Shown piece by piece: positions 33,389 to 43,587 of a DNA stretch of 64,000 nucleotides; the first letter of the stretch is position 1, and the number at the start of each line of letters is the position of its first letter. The DNA is from JAGVPT01 sp963717445 (GTDB lineage Bacteria; Bacteroidota; Ignavibacteria; UBA10030; UBA8401): NCBI GenBank assembly GCA_963717445.1, contig OY970334.1, positions 3,534,001-3,598,000 on the forward strand, in the 5' to 3' direction. The notes beneath the pieces are model-generated. The model saw only the letters and a program-made list of their open reading frames with translations. It did no database searches and was not told the DNA's origin. The position numbers and the translations under genes are program-made.

Positions 33389-34795
33389 ATGAAACTACTA
33401 CTGAAGTTGAGCATTATTGCCGCAGTTCTTGCTGCAATTCTTACTCAGGGGTTTGAATGCGCATCATCGGAAATGACGAGTGCAAAATTATATTTACAGC
33501 GGAAAGAATACGAAAACGCAAAGAAGCAGCTTGAAAAGGAAATTGCCAAAAATCCGAAGAACGAAGAAGCATATTATTTGCTCGGTAAAGAGGTGCAGTA
33601 TGTGTTAGGAGAGTTCCACGATATGAAGGTATCCTTCGACAGCGCATTGGCGATAGCTCCAACGCATCAAAAAGAAATTCAATTGATAACGTTAAGCGCA
33701 TGGGGAAAATTGTACAATGAGGGTGTCGAAGAGATCAACAAATCGGCAGACTCGTCCGGCTATTTGGATAAGGCCATCGCCTCATTCTCAACGGCCGTTT
33801 TTGTGTTGCCGGAAAGTCTTTTTACTCGCCGCACTCTCGGGTTGGCGTATCTTCGGAACAACGACATGCCGAATGCAGCCACTCAACTCACTATTGCGTT
33901 TGAACAGGGAAAAGATACTTTGGCCGCTAAGCTTCTCGGGCGGATTTATCTTGACAGCGGAAATGTACTCAAAACGAAGTTTATGGATGATAACCGTGAG
34001 GTATTTGAGTCGATGAAGAATTTGGCCAGCATTCATGAGAAAATGAAGACGGCCGATATCAGCTATTTGTTGGGCGATTCGTTAATAAAAATTAGCAAGC
34101 CAGAAAAGCCGAAGAAGCACGACACGAGAGAGACATGGAGAATTGACAAGTATCATCTGACGTTATCGGTGGAAGACGGCATCGTGACACAGATGAAATA
34201 CGATGACGACAAGCCGTACTCCCCCGCGATCGATTCGACCAAGTTCAATGCCGCAGTCGAGCAGTTCGATAAAGCGGTTACGACAATGAAAAAGGCGCAG
34301 GCGATGTTTCCCGAAAACGAGGAGATTTCTGAAAATTTAATGAACGCGTACATTGGGGCCGAGCGCAATGCTGAGGCACGGGCGCTTCTCGTGGAACGCG
34401 TGAAAAAATATCCCGACAGCAAATATGACCATTACAATCTCGGCGTGTTTTTCCTGAAGGATTCATTGTTCTCCGACGCGATCAAAGAATTCAAAACGGT
34501 ATTGAGGATCGATTCTACATTTTCTGCAGCGGTGTACAACCTTGCTGCGACGTATGTCAACTGGGGTGTCGTAGAGGAGGCGCAATTGAAAGCTGCCGGT
34601 AAAGAGGACGATCTCTCCTTTAAGGAGAAATTCAAAATGGCGCTGCCGTATCTCGAAAGTGTGGTTGTGGAGAAGAAGAACGATATCCAGATGTGGGAAT
34701 TGCTAGGCCAAGTGTACGCAAATCTCAACATGAAAGATAAAGCACTCCAGGCGTACGATAAGGCCGACGCAATCCGTCAAGGGAAGAATCAATGA
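33389..34795 (+). CDS. TPR-repeat envelope protein
   Basis: A 468-residue protein. ATG 33389 with TAAGGGA upstream begins a signal sequence (MKLLLKLSIIAAVLAAILTQ) with a cysteine at GFEC, possibly a lipobox. TPR units follow, such as AKLYLQRKEYENAKKQLEKEIAKNPKNEEAYYLLG, and the last units are at YDHYNLGVFFLKDSLFSDAIKEFKTVL and LGQVYANLNMKDKALQAYDKAD. It should act as a scaffold at the envelope; partners are unknown. No operon neighbour is obvious. Confidence 0.8.
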   Translation: MKLLLKLSIIAAVLAAILTQGFECASSEMTSAKLYLQRKEYENAKKQLEKEIAKNPKNEEAYYLLGKEVQYVLGEFHDMKVSFDSALAIAPTHQKEIQLITLSAWGKLYNEGVEEINKSADSSGYLDKAIASFSTAVFVLPESLFTRRTLGLAYLRNNDMPNAATQLTIAFEQGKDTLAAKLLGRIYLDSGNVLKTKFMDDNREVFESMKNLASIHEKMKTADISYLLGDSLIKISKPEKPKKHDTRETWRIDKYHLTLSVEDGIVTQMKYDDDKPYSPAIDSTKFNAAVEQFDKAVTTMKKAQAMFPENEEISENLMNAYIGAERNAEARALLVERVKKYPDSKYDHYNLGVFFLKDSLFSDAIKEFKTVLRIDSTFSAAVYNLAATYVNWGVVEEAQLKAAGKEDDLSFKEKFKMALPYLESVVVEKKNDIQMWELLGQVYANLNMKDKALQAYDKADAIRQGKNQ

Positions 34796-34864
34796 CATCA
34801 AGAATTAAGATTTCTCAATCACCTTAAGGCTGAGGTTCCCACAAAGCTTCAATGTCGTAAATGT

Positions 34865-34925
34865 TTTAAAAAGCAGAGTCTCGTGCGCCTTGGCGGCTTT
34901 GCGAGAGGCGATTTTAGATGTCTCG
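34865..34925. repeat. Family B repeat, right half only
   Basis: The right half of the family B element is present (AAGCAGAGTCTCGTGCGCCTTGG through GCGAGAGGCGATTTTAGATGTCTCG), but the left half is not recognisable. It lies between the TPR gene and the DUF3467 gene. Confidence 0.5.
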
Positions 34926-34963
34926 AATAATGAGCACTCCATCCTTCATGAGAGGAAATGTCG

Positions 34964-35296
34964 ATGAGCAATCCACAGCCCCCGCAGGGGCAGCAAATTA
35001 ATATCGAGTTGGGAGAGAAAGAAGCCGAAGGCATTTACTCGAATTTGGCAATTATTACACACTCTCCCGCTGAATTTGTCATCGACTTCACGCGAATATT
35101 GCCCGGAGTTCCGAAAGCGAAAGTGTTTGCCCGCATAGTGATGACTCCGCAACACGGGCGATTGCTCTTGAATGCGCTGAAGGACAATATAGAAAAGTAT
35201 GAGTCAAAATTTGGCGAGATAAAAATTTTGGGTGATGAACCGCCGACGCCTAGCTTCGGCTTTCAACTTCCAACCAAAGAAGAAAAAATACACTGA
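34964..35296 (+). CDS. DUF3467 family protein
   Basis: A 110-residue cytoplasmic protein matching DUF3467 (YSNLAIITHSPAEFVIDFTRILPGVPKAKVFARIVMTPQHGRLLLNALKDNI). The family is widespread but its function is unknown. The second ATG (34964) is chosen because GAGAGGAA sits too close to the first one at 34958. A GTGTCGGA/TCCGACAT hairpin (about 35314-35343) follows it and might end the transcript. Confidence 0.85.
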   Translation: MSNPQPPQGQQINIELGEKEAEGIYSNLAIITHSPAEFVIDFTRILPGVPKAKVFARIVMTPQHGRLLLNALKDNIEKYESKFGEIKILGDEPPTPSFGFQLPTKEEKIH

Positions 35297-35502
35297 CAGA
35301 CGTGTTTTGTTGGGTGTCGGATAAATCACGTAGGTGTCCGACATCATTCCTTTCCATGCCCTCTGCGCATCGTATGACGCGCATCAACATTTAAAGACGG
35401 CGGGTCATTTACATTAAAGCAGATGAGTAATTTCAGTCAGTAGACTGCGACCTTCCCAATGCCGAAAATCGTTTGTTGCATTATTTTAGTCAGGAGGACT
35501 GT

Positions 35503-37767
35503 ATGAAGTTTCTCTCACGGGTGAAAAATGAAAAGGCGAGGATCATTTTATTCTTGCTTCTTTTCCTAACGCTTCCGTTCTCTTTTCAATGTGTCAAAGC
35601 ACCCCTTGAGCCAAAAGCGCCTTCATGGCAGGTTCCTTTGAATATCGGTCTCATCGACCGAACGTTCACATTTGAGCAAATGATTGACAAGGACCCAAAG
35701 TTCATCGTTGATTCGTCCACGGGCAATATCGTGTACAAGCCGTCCTCCCTTGTCAATCAGCCGAACGCAATCGTTCTTCCGGAATTGACTCCAGCGACAA
35801 GCTCCGTTTCCCATAAACTGGGATTAGTACCTTTAAGTGTCCCGTCAATTCCCGAGGTAGATGAAAACTTCAAGTCTATTTTTGGCGTCAACCCGCCAGG
35901 CATTCCTTATCCGGGACCTGATACGTCGGCTACGGTGAGCAGCAATATTGCGAATCCAAGCCCGGCGTATGATTACGTCATATTCGAGAACGGTCGGATG
36001 TCGTTGACGATTACAAACACATTTCCGTTTGCCGTTAATTTCCAGGGTTCTGGTGTTGAATTGACTAATGTCGATCAAGGGGGAGGAATTGTAGCAACCT
36101 TCGCTTTTGCAACTGTTGGCGCAAACCAAAGCGTTACGAAGACTGCAAGTGTTTCGGGACAATTGATGAGCGCTAATTTGAAGATGACCTTCACATTTCA
36201 AACTTCGGGGGTCACAGGGAAGACAATTACTTCAACCGAACAACTGGCGGCGCAATTGAGCATTGATGGTGGATCGGCCGGTACCACAGCGACGTTACAG
36301 AGCGCGAAGGTCCAGTTAAGCGCAGATTATCCCGTGGCAAGTATTCCCGATTCGGCGGTTCAGCTTGTTGATGATTCTACAGAAATCAAACGAGCCGAAT
36401 TCAATGACGGCAAATTTCAAATCAAGATTACAAATGATGTCGCTACAAGCGTTGTCGTCAATTTTGCGCTGAATGAATTCGTCAATAAAGTGACCGGTAA
36501 GCCATTCATATTAACCAACGATGCAACCGGCGACACTACCGGAATTATTCCGGCAAACAGTACGTTTATTCAGACTGTCAGCATGAGCAACTATGCCATC
36601 CAGTCTAAGAATATTACGGTCGTTGGAGGCAGAGCCGACACGCTTTCAACTCCAAACGTCCACTTTTCTGTTAATATTAAAACGCTAGGAGCAACACAAA
36701 ACAAAGTTGCGATCTCAAAAGATGATTCAGTCCGTGTCGACATAACGCCCCTCAATAATAACCAGGGGAGAAAGACATACATTCTCAGTAAAGTTGTCGG
36801 CAAAGTAAAGCCGACTATAGTTCCCATCAACGAAACCGTTGACGCTTCGATCGGAGATATCGGCAACAAATTTACCGCCGACAGCATCAAGTTCGATTCG
36901 ATCTCCATTACGCTCAAAATTCTAAGCACAGGCTCATTCCCGACTGACTTGATCATGAAGGTCACGGGATTGGACAATAATGGTGTAGCGCGTGCTTCGC
37001 TCACCGCGCAAGAAGTTAAACCGGGCGGAGGGTTGACGGATACGCTTCGCATAAATCCGGGTCAGGAAAAGGACATCGTTTTCGATAAAACCACCGCCCT
37101 TGGCGGGTACGGTATAGATCAATTTCTCGCAAGCTTCTTCACTGGCGGGAGCGGCAGCTTGCCTCAGACGCTTGTCGTGACCGGACAAGCGATTGTTGAC
37201 CCGGCCTCCTATTACCAATATCCGGATAGCACAGGTACGGTTGAAATAGGAGACAGCGTTTACACGTCGATGAATTTTTCATTCCCTGTTACCGTCGGTA
37301 TCATCAACGGAACGTTCAAAGACACCGTAGTCATTTCGGATAGTTCGGGGAACAAAATCGACAAGAAAAGTCTTACGCAAATCGACAGTGGAAATGTCAT
37401 TTTCACCATATTCAATGGTTTTCCGCTTCAGATCACCGTCGGTTCCAAACTTTTGCCGGGACTTGCCTCCAATCAATCGATTCCGGATACAGTTGTGCTG
37501 CTATCACTTCCTAAAGTTGGAGTGATAGAGGCCGACAGCGCCCGCTACGTTTCCAATCCGAATTCACCAATCGGTTTAACCGGAGCAGTGATCGGTCTTG
37601 ACACATCCGATGTGGATAAAATCAACCCGGCAAATTTTGTCGCCGTCACTATCCATTTGAATACTTCAGGGAGCAACGTGCCGGTTGAGTTTAAGAAAAG
37701 CTATTACGTGCAACTGAAAGCATTCGTCAGCGTGCTCTACAACGTCGATTTTGACAAACTTAAATAA
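35503..37767 (+). CDS. Large repeat-rich lipoprotein, unknown
   Basis: A 754-residue lipoprotein. CAGGAGG before ATG 35503 fixes the start, and the signal ends in LTLPFSFQCVK. The mature protein is rich in Ser, Thr, Val and Asn in beta-sandwich-like segments, with no recognised catalytic motif. It lies 38 nt before the outer-membrane protein gene, so the two probably form one unit exposed at the outer membrane. A surface or structural role is likely; no specific function can be given. Confidence 0.75.
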   Translation: MKFLSRVKNEKARIILFLLLFLTLPFSFQCVKAPLEPKAPSWQVPLNIGLIDRTFTFEQMIDKDPKFIVDSSTGNIVYKPSSLVNQPNAIVLPELTPATSSVSHKLGLVPLSVPSIPEVDENFKSIFGVNPPGIPYPGPDTSATVSSNIANPSPAYDYVIFENGRMSLTITNTFPFAVNFQGSGVELTNVDQGGGIVATFAFATVGANQSVTKTASVSGQLMSANLKMTFTFQTSGVTGKTITSTEQLAAQLSIDGGSAGTTATLQSAKVQLSADYPVASIPDSAVQLVDDSTEIKRAEFNDGKFQIKITNDVATSVVVNFALNEFVNKVTGKPFILTNDATGDTTGIIPANSTFIQTVSMSNYAIQSKNITVVGGRADTLSTPNVHFSVNIKTLGATQNKVAISKDDSVRVDITPLNNNQGRKTYILSKVVGKVKPTIVPINETVDASIGDIGNKFTADSIKFDSISITLKILSTGSFPTDLIMKVTGLDNNGVARASLTAQEVKPGGGLTDTLRINPGQEKDIVFDKTTALGGYGIDQFLASFFTGGSGSLPQTLVVTGQAIVDPASYYQYPDSTGTVEIGDSVYTSMNFSFPVTVGIINGTFKDTVVISDSSGNKIDKKSLTQIDSGNVIFTIFNGFPLQITVGSKLLPGLASNQSIPDTVVLLSLPKVGVIEADSARYVSNPNSPIGLTGAVIGLDTSDVDKINPANFVAVTIHLNTSGSNVPVEFKKSYYVQLKAFVSVLYNVDFDKLK

Positions 37768-37805
37768 TTACACCACTCATGAACAATGATTCAAAGGAGC
37801 TAACA

Positions 37806-39292
37806 ATGAACAGCGTTAATGAGAAACGACACTTTACCAGCTTGATGATCGCTGCAGTGTTGGGTGTGGTTATTGCTAACACATCGAATGCCGGCAACGA
37901 CCTTTTCTCGGGACGAACCGTCGGCATGGCAAGAACGTTTACTGCATCATCGCGTGGGCTCGATGCAATCGGCCTCAACCCTGCGAACCTTGCCCTTGAC
38001 GACCGCGGGAGCAGCGTCACATTTGAGGTTGCCCCATTCATGGGTATCGGCGTTTTGGCAGGGAGCGATTTTCTTAACTACAAAATTTACCAGGATGACT
38101 TTACGGGCGTCGATAGTCTTGATGCAAATGGCAAACCCACAGGCGTAAGGATTCCGAAGGTGCTCTCCCAATCGGACAAAGACGAAATTTTGGGCTTGTT
38201 CCTGGGGGGATATCGCATACGCAGGTTAATTTTGCCGTCACGGAATTCGGATTTACGGCTGAAGGCTCGGCGCTCGGCGGTATCGGCTTTTCTGTGAGCG
38301 ACCAAGTTGGGGTGAACCTTGACCTCCCGGAAGGTTATTTGAAAATGTTGCTGGATGCTTTTCCCGCGACCGGGGCTACCTATACCCTTGACAATACATC
38401 GATCAAAGCATCATGGCTCCGATATTACAATCTTTCATACGCGCGCATGTTGCCGATAGATCTAAAATGGATGAAGGATGTTGCGGTAGGAGTAGGAGTC
38501 AAATATGTCCAGGGTTTTGGTTACACTGGAACGGACCATTATACCGGCAGTATTCAAATAGTTCCGACCACCTCGGGAAGTACTATATTGTCCGAGCCAA
38601 CTTCCGGAAATGTCAGTTTTCTCCAACGGGAATCAAGTGCTAACTTTGTGTCGATCGATACGGGGAACGTGAGCTTTAACGGTGCCAGTCCTTCGGACTT
38701 CCTCAGCAAACCTGCGGGCACAGGTCTCGGTCTTGATCTTGGCCTTTCGGGCGAAGTTTTTCAGGCCTTCCGTGTGGGTGTGAGTGTCACCGATATTGGA
38801 AACGTAACGTGGAATCAAAACACGAAAGTCATTGTGGAGAACGGCAGCTTTTCAATTTCAGATATCAACCAGCAGGATTCTTTAAAGAATGCGTTCAAAG
38901 GCCAGACAATCGACACTAGCTCATTTAAAACAAGCCTTCCGACTGCCTTGCACATCGGCGGGGCATTTCAGGTCGACAAAGCTGCTTTTATTTCATATTT
39001 CCCCGGTCAGCTTCTTGTTGCAGCCGACTTCAACGTAGGGTTCAACAATGAACCGGGAAATTCAACAATACCCCGCATTTCGGTAGGCACGGAATACAGA
39101 CCCATCGGAGCGTTCCCGATCCGAACCGGAATTTCTTTCGGTGGCCGCGACGGTTTTTTCTGGTCGGTTGGTCTAGGTATCAACACACCGGTTTGGGATT
39201 TAGATTTTGGGACGGAGAGCATATCACTTATTACCAATCCGAACAGTTTCCGCGACGCATCCTTCGCCTTGGGAATGCGATTTAGGCTTTGA
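37806..39292 (+). CDS. Outer-membrane beta-barrel protein, interrupted by one frameshift
   Basis: AAAGGAG before ATG 37806 starts a signal peptide ending near TSNAGN. The text GRTVGMARTFTASSRGLDAIGLNPANLAL is typical of FadL/PorV-like barrels of the FCB group. The frame breaks in a run of six G (38204-38209) and continues one base off through FAVTEFGFTAEGSALGGIGFSVSDQVG. The barrel ends with the terminal FALGMRFRL. One added G restores a continuous ~495-residue barrel, so a homopolymer error or recent mutation is likely. Its role, transport or secretion-linked, is unknown. Confidence 0.78.
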
Positions 39293-39315
39293 CGGTGCGA
39301 AATTTTTTAAAACGG

Positions 39316-39350
39316 AAAGGCCCGTCTTGGTTGCAGGACGGGCCTTTGTG
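39316..39350. terminator. Strong terminator between the barrel gene and hslU
   Basis: A perfect 11-bp stem AAAGGCCCGTC / GACGGGCCTTT (39316-39326 / 39337-39347) lies between convergent genes, with an A-rich left flank and TTT on the right. It probably serves both directions. Confidence 0.8.
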
Positions 39351-39357
39351 TTACAAC

Positions 39358-39438
39358 AGATGCCGGACACTTTATGAATTGAACTTGTGAATAATCGAGT
39401 AACGCATGATACCATCCGATGAAAAGGTGCCGACATCT
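39358..39438. repeat. Degenerate inverted repeat downstream of hslU
   Basis: AGATGCCGGACACTTT (39358-39373) and AAAGGTGCCGACATCT (39423-39438) are inverted, matching at 12 of 16 positions. They resemble the GGTGTCCG-type arms seen in family A and at 35314-35343. Significance is uncertain. Confidence 0.35.
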
Positions 39439-39451
39439 GCAAGCGCCGTTG

Positions 39452-40879
39452 TTACAATATAAACCTGCTCAAATCTTTGTCCTTCACGATCGTGTTGAGT
39501 TTCTCTTCGACCATTTCTTTTGTGATGGTCAATCTTGTTGAGGAAATTTTCTCGGGTGCTTCGAATAAAATCTCTTCCAAAAGCGATGTCATGATCGTGT
39601 GAAGCCGCCGGGCGCCGATGTTTTCAACTTCTTCGTTCACCTGAGTTGCGATGCGCGCGATTGCCCGGATTGCATCGTCAGTAAATTCTATTTCGATACC
39701 GTCCGTTTTTAGCAGGGCCGTGTATTGTTTGATAAGCGCGTTCTGTGGTAGTGTGAGTATTTTGACGAAATCCTCTTCCGTCAAGCTCTTTAATTCAACG
39801 CGAATCGGGAAGCGGCCTTGGAGTTCCGGAATCAGGTCGGACGGTTTGGAAACATGAAATGCACCCGAAGCGATGAACAATACATGGTCGGTCCGGACCA
39901 TGCCGTACTTGGTCGCTACCGTCGACCCTTCGACGATGGGGAGCAAATCGCGCTGGACACCTTCGCGCGAAACGTCGGGGCCGCCGACGGCGCCCCGGGT
40001 TCCGGCAATTTTATCCACTTCGTCCAAAAAAACGATGCCGGAGTTTTCAACTCTGTGAATTGCTTCTTTAATCGCTGCGTCCTGGTCGATCAACTTTTGC
40101 GCTTCTTCTTGAATGAGGATAGTCTTGGCGTCTGCAATTGAAAGCTTTCTTTTTTTCATTTTCTTCGGCATTAGATTGCCGAACACGTCCTGCAGATTCA
40201 CGCCGATTTCTTCCAGGTTCATCGGGCCGAGGATTTGCATGGCGGGAAATTGATCGGTCGGTACGTCAAGCTCGATAATCCTGTCGTCGAGCTGCCCGGC
40301 TTTGATTTTCTCCCTGAACCGTTCACGGGTTTTTTCATTGAGTTCTTCGTCCGACGGTGCCTCGGGTGCTGCATTCGCATCGGATTTTGATTTACGGACG
40401 GAAGGAATGAGGATGTCGAGAATCCGCTCTTCGGCGAGGCGTTCGGCTTTCTCCTGTACCTCTGCGGTTTTTTCAGATTTCACCATCACGACGGCGAGTT
40501 CCGTTAAATCCCTGATCATGGAGTCGACGTCGCGCCCGACATAGCCGACTTCAGTGAATTTCGACGCCTCGACTTTGATAAACGGTGCGTTAGACAGCTT
40601 CGCGAGCCGTCGTGCAATCTCTGTTTTCCCTACACCGGTCGGCCCGATGAGAATGATGTTGTTAGGCATGATCTCCTCGCGGAGATTTTCCGGCACCTGA
40701 AGCCGCCGCCACCGGTTCCGGAGCGCGATGGCAACCGATTTTTTCGCTTCGTGTTGGCCGATGATGTACTTGTCAAGCTCGCGCACGATCTGCGTGGGCG
40801 TCAGTTCTTGCTGTCCTTTTCGGCTGTCGGTACGCCCTTCTGTAGAGAGTAAAGATTTTTCCGCTGTATGTGTTTTCAT
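39452..40879 (-). CDS. hslU: HslUV protease ATPase subunit
   Basis: A 475-residue AAA+ unfoldase that feeds substrates to HslV. It has Walker A GPTGVGKTE, Walker B GIVFLDEVDKIA, the pore motif GYVGRD, and sensor ELQGRFPIRVEL. The start is ATG 40879, 4 nt after the hslV stop, with a weak site. An upstream TTG overlapping hslV is rejected. The N-terminus has a ~25-residue tail before the usual LTPxQIV motif, a little longer than E. coli. Confidence 0.97.
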   Translation of the reverse strand: MKTHTAEKSLLSTEGRTDSRKGQQELTPTQIVRELDKYIIGQHEAKKSVAIALRNRWRRLQVPENLREEIMPNNIILIGPTGVGKTEIARRLAKLSNAPFIKVEASKFTEVGYVGRDVDSMIRDLTELAVVMVKSEKTAEVQEKAERLAEERILDILIPSVRKSKSDANAAPEAPSDEELNEKTRERFREKIKAGQLDDRIIELDVPTDQFPAMQILGPMNLEEIGVNLQDVFGNLMPKKMKKRKLSIADAKTILIQEEAQKLIDQDAAIKEAIHRVENSGIVFLDEVDKIAGTRGAVGGPDVSREGVQRDLLPIVEGSTVATKYGMVRTDHVLFIASGAFHVSKPSDLIPELQGRFPIRVELKSLTEEDFVKILTLPQNALIKQYTALLKTDGIEIEFTDDAIRAIARIATQVNEEVENIGARRLHTIMTSLLEEILFEAPEKISSTRLTITKEMVEEKLNTIVKDKDLSRFIL

Positions 40880-40883
40880 CGGC

Positions 40884-41420
40884 TCACAATTCTTCAATTG
40901 AGATATTCTGGTTTGTGTAAATGCAAATTTCGGCGGCGGCTTTCATCGATTGTTCTACGATCTCCCGTGCCGAAAGCTTGGTGTACGCCACGAGCATTCT
41001 TGCCGCGGCCAGTGCATAGGGTCCTCCCGACCCGATTGCGACAATCCCATCGTCGGGCGTAATGACATCTCCCGTTCCTGAAATGATGAACGCATGTTCC
41101 TTGTCTAAGACTCCGATCATCGCTTCGAGGCGGCGCAAATATTTATCGGTTCTCCAGTCTTTTGCCAGTTCGACCGCCGAGCGTTCGAGGTGTCCTTGAT
41201 GCTTCTGAAGTTTTTCTTCAAAGCGCTCCATCAACGTGAACGCATCGGCCGAAGCGCCGGCAAAACCGACGAGGACTGAATTGTTATACAAGCGCTGCAC
41301 TTTTTTCGCCGTATGCTTTACTACGGTATTGCCGAGCGTGACCTGGCCGTCGCTGCCGAGCGCAACTTTGCCGTTGCGCGAAAGGCCGATAATTGTTGTA
41401 GAGTGAATAATGTTCTCCAT
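40884..41420 (-). CDS. hslV: HslV peptidase subunit
   Basis: A 178-residue proteasome-like threonine peptidase. The catalytic N-terminal threonine must be exposed by processing. Here a seven-residue lead (MENIIHS) precedes TTIIGLSRNGKVALGSDGQVTLG, so Thr8 is the expected nucleophile after cleavage. GSGGPYALAAARML and YTNQNISIEEL are family features. It lies just upstream of hslU and 22 nt after rpoN. Confidence 0.96.
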   Translation of the reverse strand: MENIIHSTTIIGLSRNGKVALGSDGQVTLGNTVVKHTAKKVQRLYNNSVLVGFAGASADAFTLMERFEEKLQKHQGHLERSAVELAKDWRTDKYLRRLEAMIGVLDKEHAFIISGTGDVITPDDGIVAIGSGGPYALAAARMLVAYTKLSAREIVEQSMKAAAEICIYTNQNISIEEL

Positions 41421-41442
41421 AGCGTGACCGGATAAGGTGTAA

Positions 41443-42900
41443 TTATGAGATTTTTCTTCGCAGACGCGCTACCGGAATCATCATCGATTCCCGGTATTTG
41501 GCAACTGTCCGTCGTGCAATGTTAAAGCCGCGTTCATTCAAGATCTCCGCGATGCGGTCGTCGCTCAACGGTTTGTGAGGGTCTTCCGTCTCCAGTATTT
41601 CCTTGATGCGGAGCTTCACCTCTTTATTAGAGACATCCTCGCCGCTTTGGGTGCTGATGCCTTCGCTGAAAAAGTATCGCAGTTCGTAAACACCGAAATC
41701 CGTCTGCACGTATTTCCCGTTCACAACGCGGCTGATTGTTGAAATGTCCATCTTGATGACCGCGGCAATGTCTTTGTAAATCATCGGCTTCAGCCCGTCT
41801 CCGAGTTCGAAAAATTCCCGCTGCTTGTCGACGATGGTGCGCATCACGCGCAGCATCGTGTCGCGCCTCTGGTAAATCGACGCGATGAACCACTTTGCCG
41901 CTTCAAATTTTTGCCGGATGAAGGTCTTTGTTTCCGAGCTGACGCCGTTTTTTCTCTTTCGAGACATCATCTCTTTGTAGTCTTTGTTGATGCGCAGGGG
42001 CGGGATGCTTTTGTCGTTCAGCTGAATGATAAACTCACCGTCCTCAAAGTGAACGATAAAGTCGACGGTGATGTAATTTTCCTGCGTTGAAATTTCACCT
42101 TCCCCGGGCTTGGGATTCAGGTGAGAAATGAGGTCGAGAACTTCTTTCACTTCGGGTAAGGAGATGCACAGCAATTTTGAAAGCTGTTCGAAATGTTTCT
42201 TGGTGAATTCGTCAAAATACGTTTCGAGGATGACACGCGCGAGTTTCTTCAACCGAGGTTCGAATTCGCGGGCCTCAAGCTGCAGCAGCAGGCATTCCTG
42301 AAGCGTTCTTGAGCCGATGCCCACCGGTTCAAGTCGCTGTACACGATTCAAAACAAGTTCCGCTTGTGCAACCGTCAACTGGAGGCCATGAGAAAGATTG
42401 ACGTCCTGGACGATCAAGCTCAAGTCTCGGCGCAAATAACCATCTTCGTCAATGTTGCCGATGATCTCGTCCGCAACGAGCATGCCGGTATCGGTTAAGT
42501 CGACAAGCTGCAGCTGCGCCCGTAGTTTTTGCATGAGCGGTTCGGGGGCAGAGATCGGAATCTCATCGCGTTCTTCGTCATCAGGCTGGTTGCTTGTTTT
42601 GGGTGTGTAAAAATTCTCATCATTCACGAAGTCTTCGAAAGTGAACTCTTCGCTTTTGTCCTTCGTTGTTTCGGCTTCGCCGTTGGTCGGTTCTTCGGCT
42701 TCCGGTGCCTCGTTTTCGGCATCTTCCTGCGCAATTTCTATTTCGTCTTCGACCCCTTCTTCAAGCAAGGGGTTTTGCTCCAGTTCCGTTTTGATGCGCT
42801 GTTCGAGTGCGATGGTGGGGAGTTGAAGAAGCTTGAGGTACTGGATCTGCTGCGGCGTAAGCTTTTGAAGCAATCGTTGTTGCTGTGAGATTTGAAGCAT
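41443..42900 (-). CDS. rpoN: RNA polymerase sigma-54 factor
   Basis: A 485-residue sigma-54. It contains the glutamine-rich activator region (LQISQQQRLLQKLTPQQIQYLKLLQLP), an acidic spacer, the core-binding region and the RpoN box ARRTVAKYRE near the C-terminus. AGGATTT precedes the ATG. It forms an operon with hslVU downstream and probably DUF3109 upstream (5-nt gap). The sigma-54 promoter at 11459 is a likely target. Confidence 0.97.
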   Translation of the reverse strand: MLQISQQQRLLQKLTPQQIQYLKLLQLPTIALEQRIKTELEQNPLLEEGVEDEIEIAQEDAENEAPEAEEPTNGEAETTKDKSEEFTFEDFVNDENFYTPKTSNQPDDEERDEIPISAPEPLMQKLRAQLQLVDLTDTGMLVADEIIGNIDEDGYLRRDLSLIVQDVNLSHGLQLTVAQAELVLNRVQRLEPVGIGSRTLQECLLLQLEAREFEPRLKKLARVILETYFDEFTKKHFEQLSKLLCISLPEVKEVLDLISHLNPKPGEGEISTQENYITVDFIVHFEDGEFIIQLNDKSIPPLRINKDYKEMMSRKRKNGVSSETKTFIRQKFEAAKWFIASIYQRRDTMLRVMRTIVDKQREFFELGDGLKPMIYKDIAAVIKMDISTISRVVNGKYVQTDFGVYELRYFFSEGISTQSGEDVSNKEVKLRIKEILETEDPHKPLSDDRIAEILNERGFNIARRTVAKYRESMMIPVARLRRKIS

Positions 42901-42905
42901 AAATC

Positions 42906-43496
42906 CTAATCGCCTCTTTCAGAATTACTTGAACGTTCTTCACATTCGGCTTCAAATTGCTCATACCATGGCCGCCCGTAGGCACGGACGAGAACGTCTC
43001 TTAAAAATTTGAAAAGCGGTATTTTTTCCCGGCTTCCCTTTTTGAACGCCGGTTCGCATTCATGCAAGTACTCAAACCTCAATTGCTCCGGAACTCCATA
43101 GCTTGCACGTAGCGGGAACAAGTGGCAGGAGAGGGGTTTTCGCCACTGAATTTCTTTATTGTGAAACGCCTTCTCGAACGAACATTTTGCGACCCCGTCG
43201 TCGTAGAACACAAAAACACACGCCTGATTATTTTTGCATTGCGTTGCATAATACCCGGGGGAACCTTCGACCAAACCGTGGCGCTCGATCCATTCCTTGT
43301 GCTCTTTTGAAAGATATTTTTTTACGACAGGGTACGCGTTGTAGATTTCATCTACCTCGTTGTCGGTGATCGGTGCGCCGCGTCCTCCCTGAAGCGTACA
43401 GCAGGCGCCTTTGCATTCTGCAAGATCGCATGCAAAGTGAAGATCTGCCGCCTTAGTGTCAACGTTGATTTCATCGATTGTGAACATAGGCATCAC
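42906..43496 (-). CDS. DUF3109 cysteine-rich protein (YkgJ-like)
   Basis: A 196-residue protein with a cysteine pattern CDLAECKGACCTLQGG plus later cysteines in QCKNNQACVF, AKCSFEKAF, SCHLFPLR and HECEPAF. The set fits the DUF3109/YkgJ family, thought to bind zinc or an iron-sulfur centre. The function is unknown. It is adjacent to rpoN on the same strand. The start could also be the second Met at 43487. Confidence 0.88.
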   Translation of the reverse strand: MMPMFTIDEINVDTKAADLHFACDLAECKGACCTLQGGRGAPITDNEVDEIYNAYPVVKKYLSKEHKEWIERHGLVEGSPGYYATQCKNNQACVFVFYDDGVAKCSFEKAFHNKEIQWRKPLSCHLFPLRASYGVPEQLRFEYLHECEPAFKKGSREKIPLFKFLRDVLVRAYGRPWYEQFEAECEERSSNSERGD

Positions 43497-43587
43497 AATA
43501 AATATATGCTTTTTTGTAGAAAAAGGAAAGGTTTTTTGGCGTGATTATTGTTGCGGGAAAAGGCCGCCGTCCGCACAATCAGCAAAT

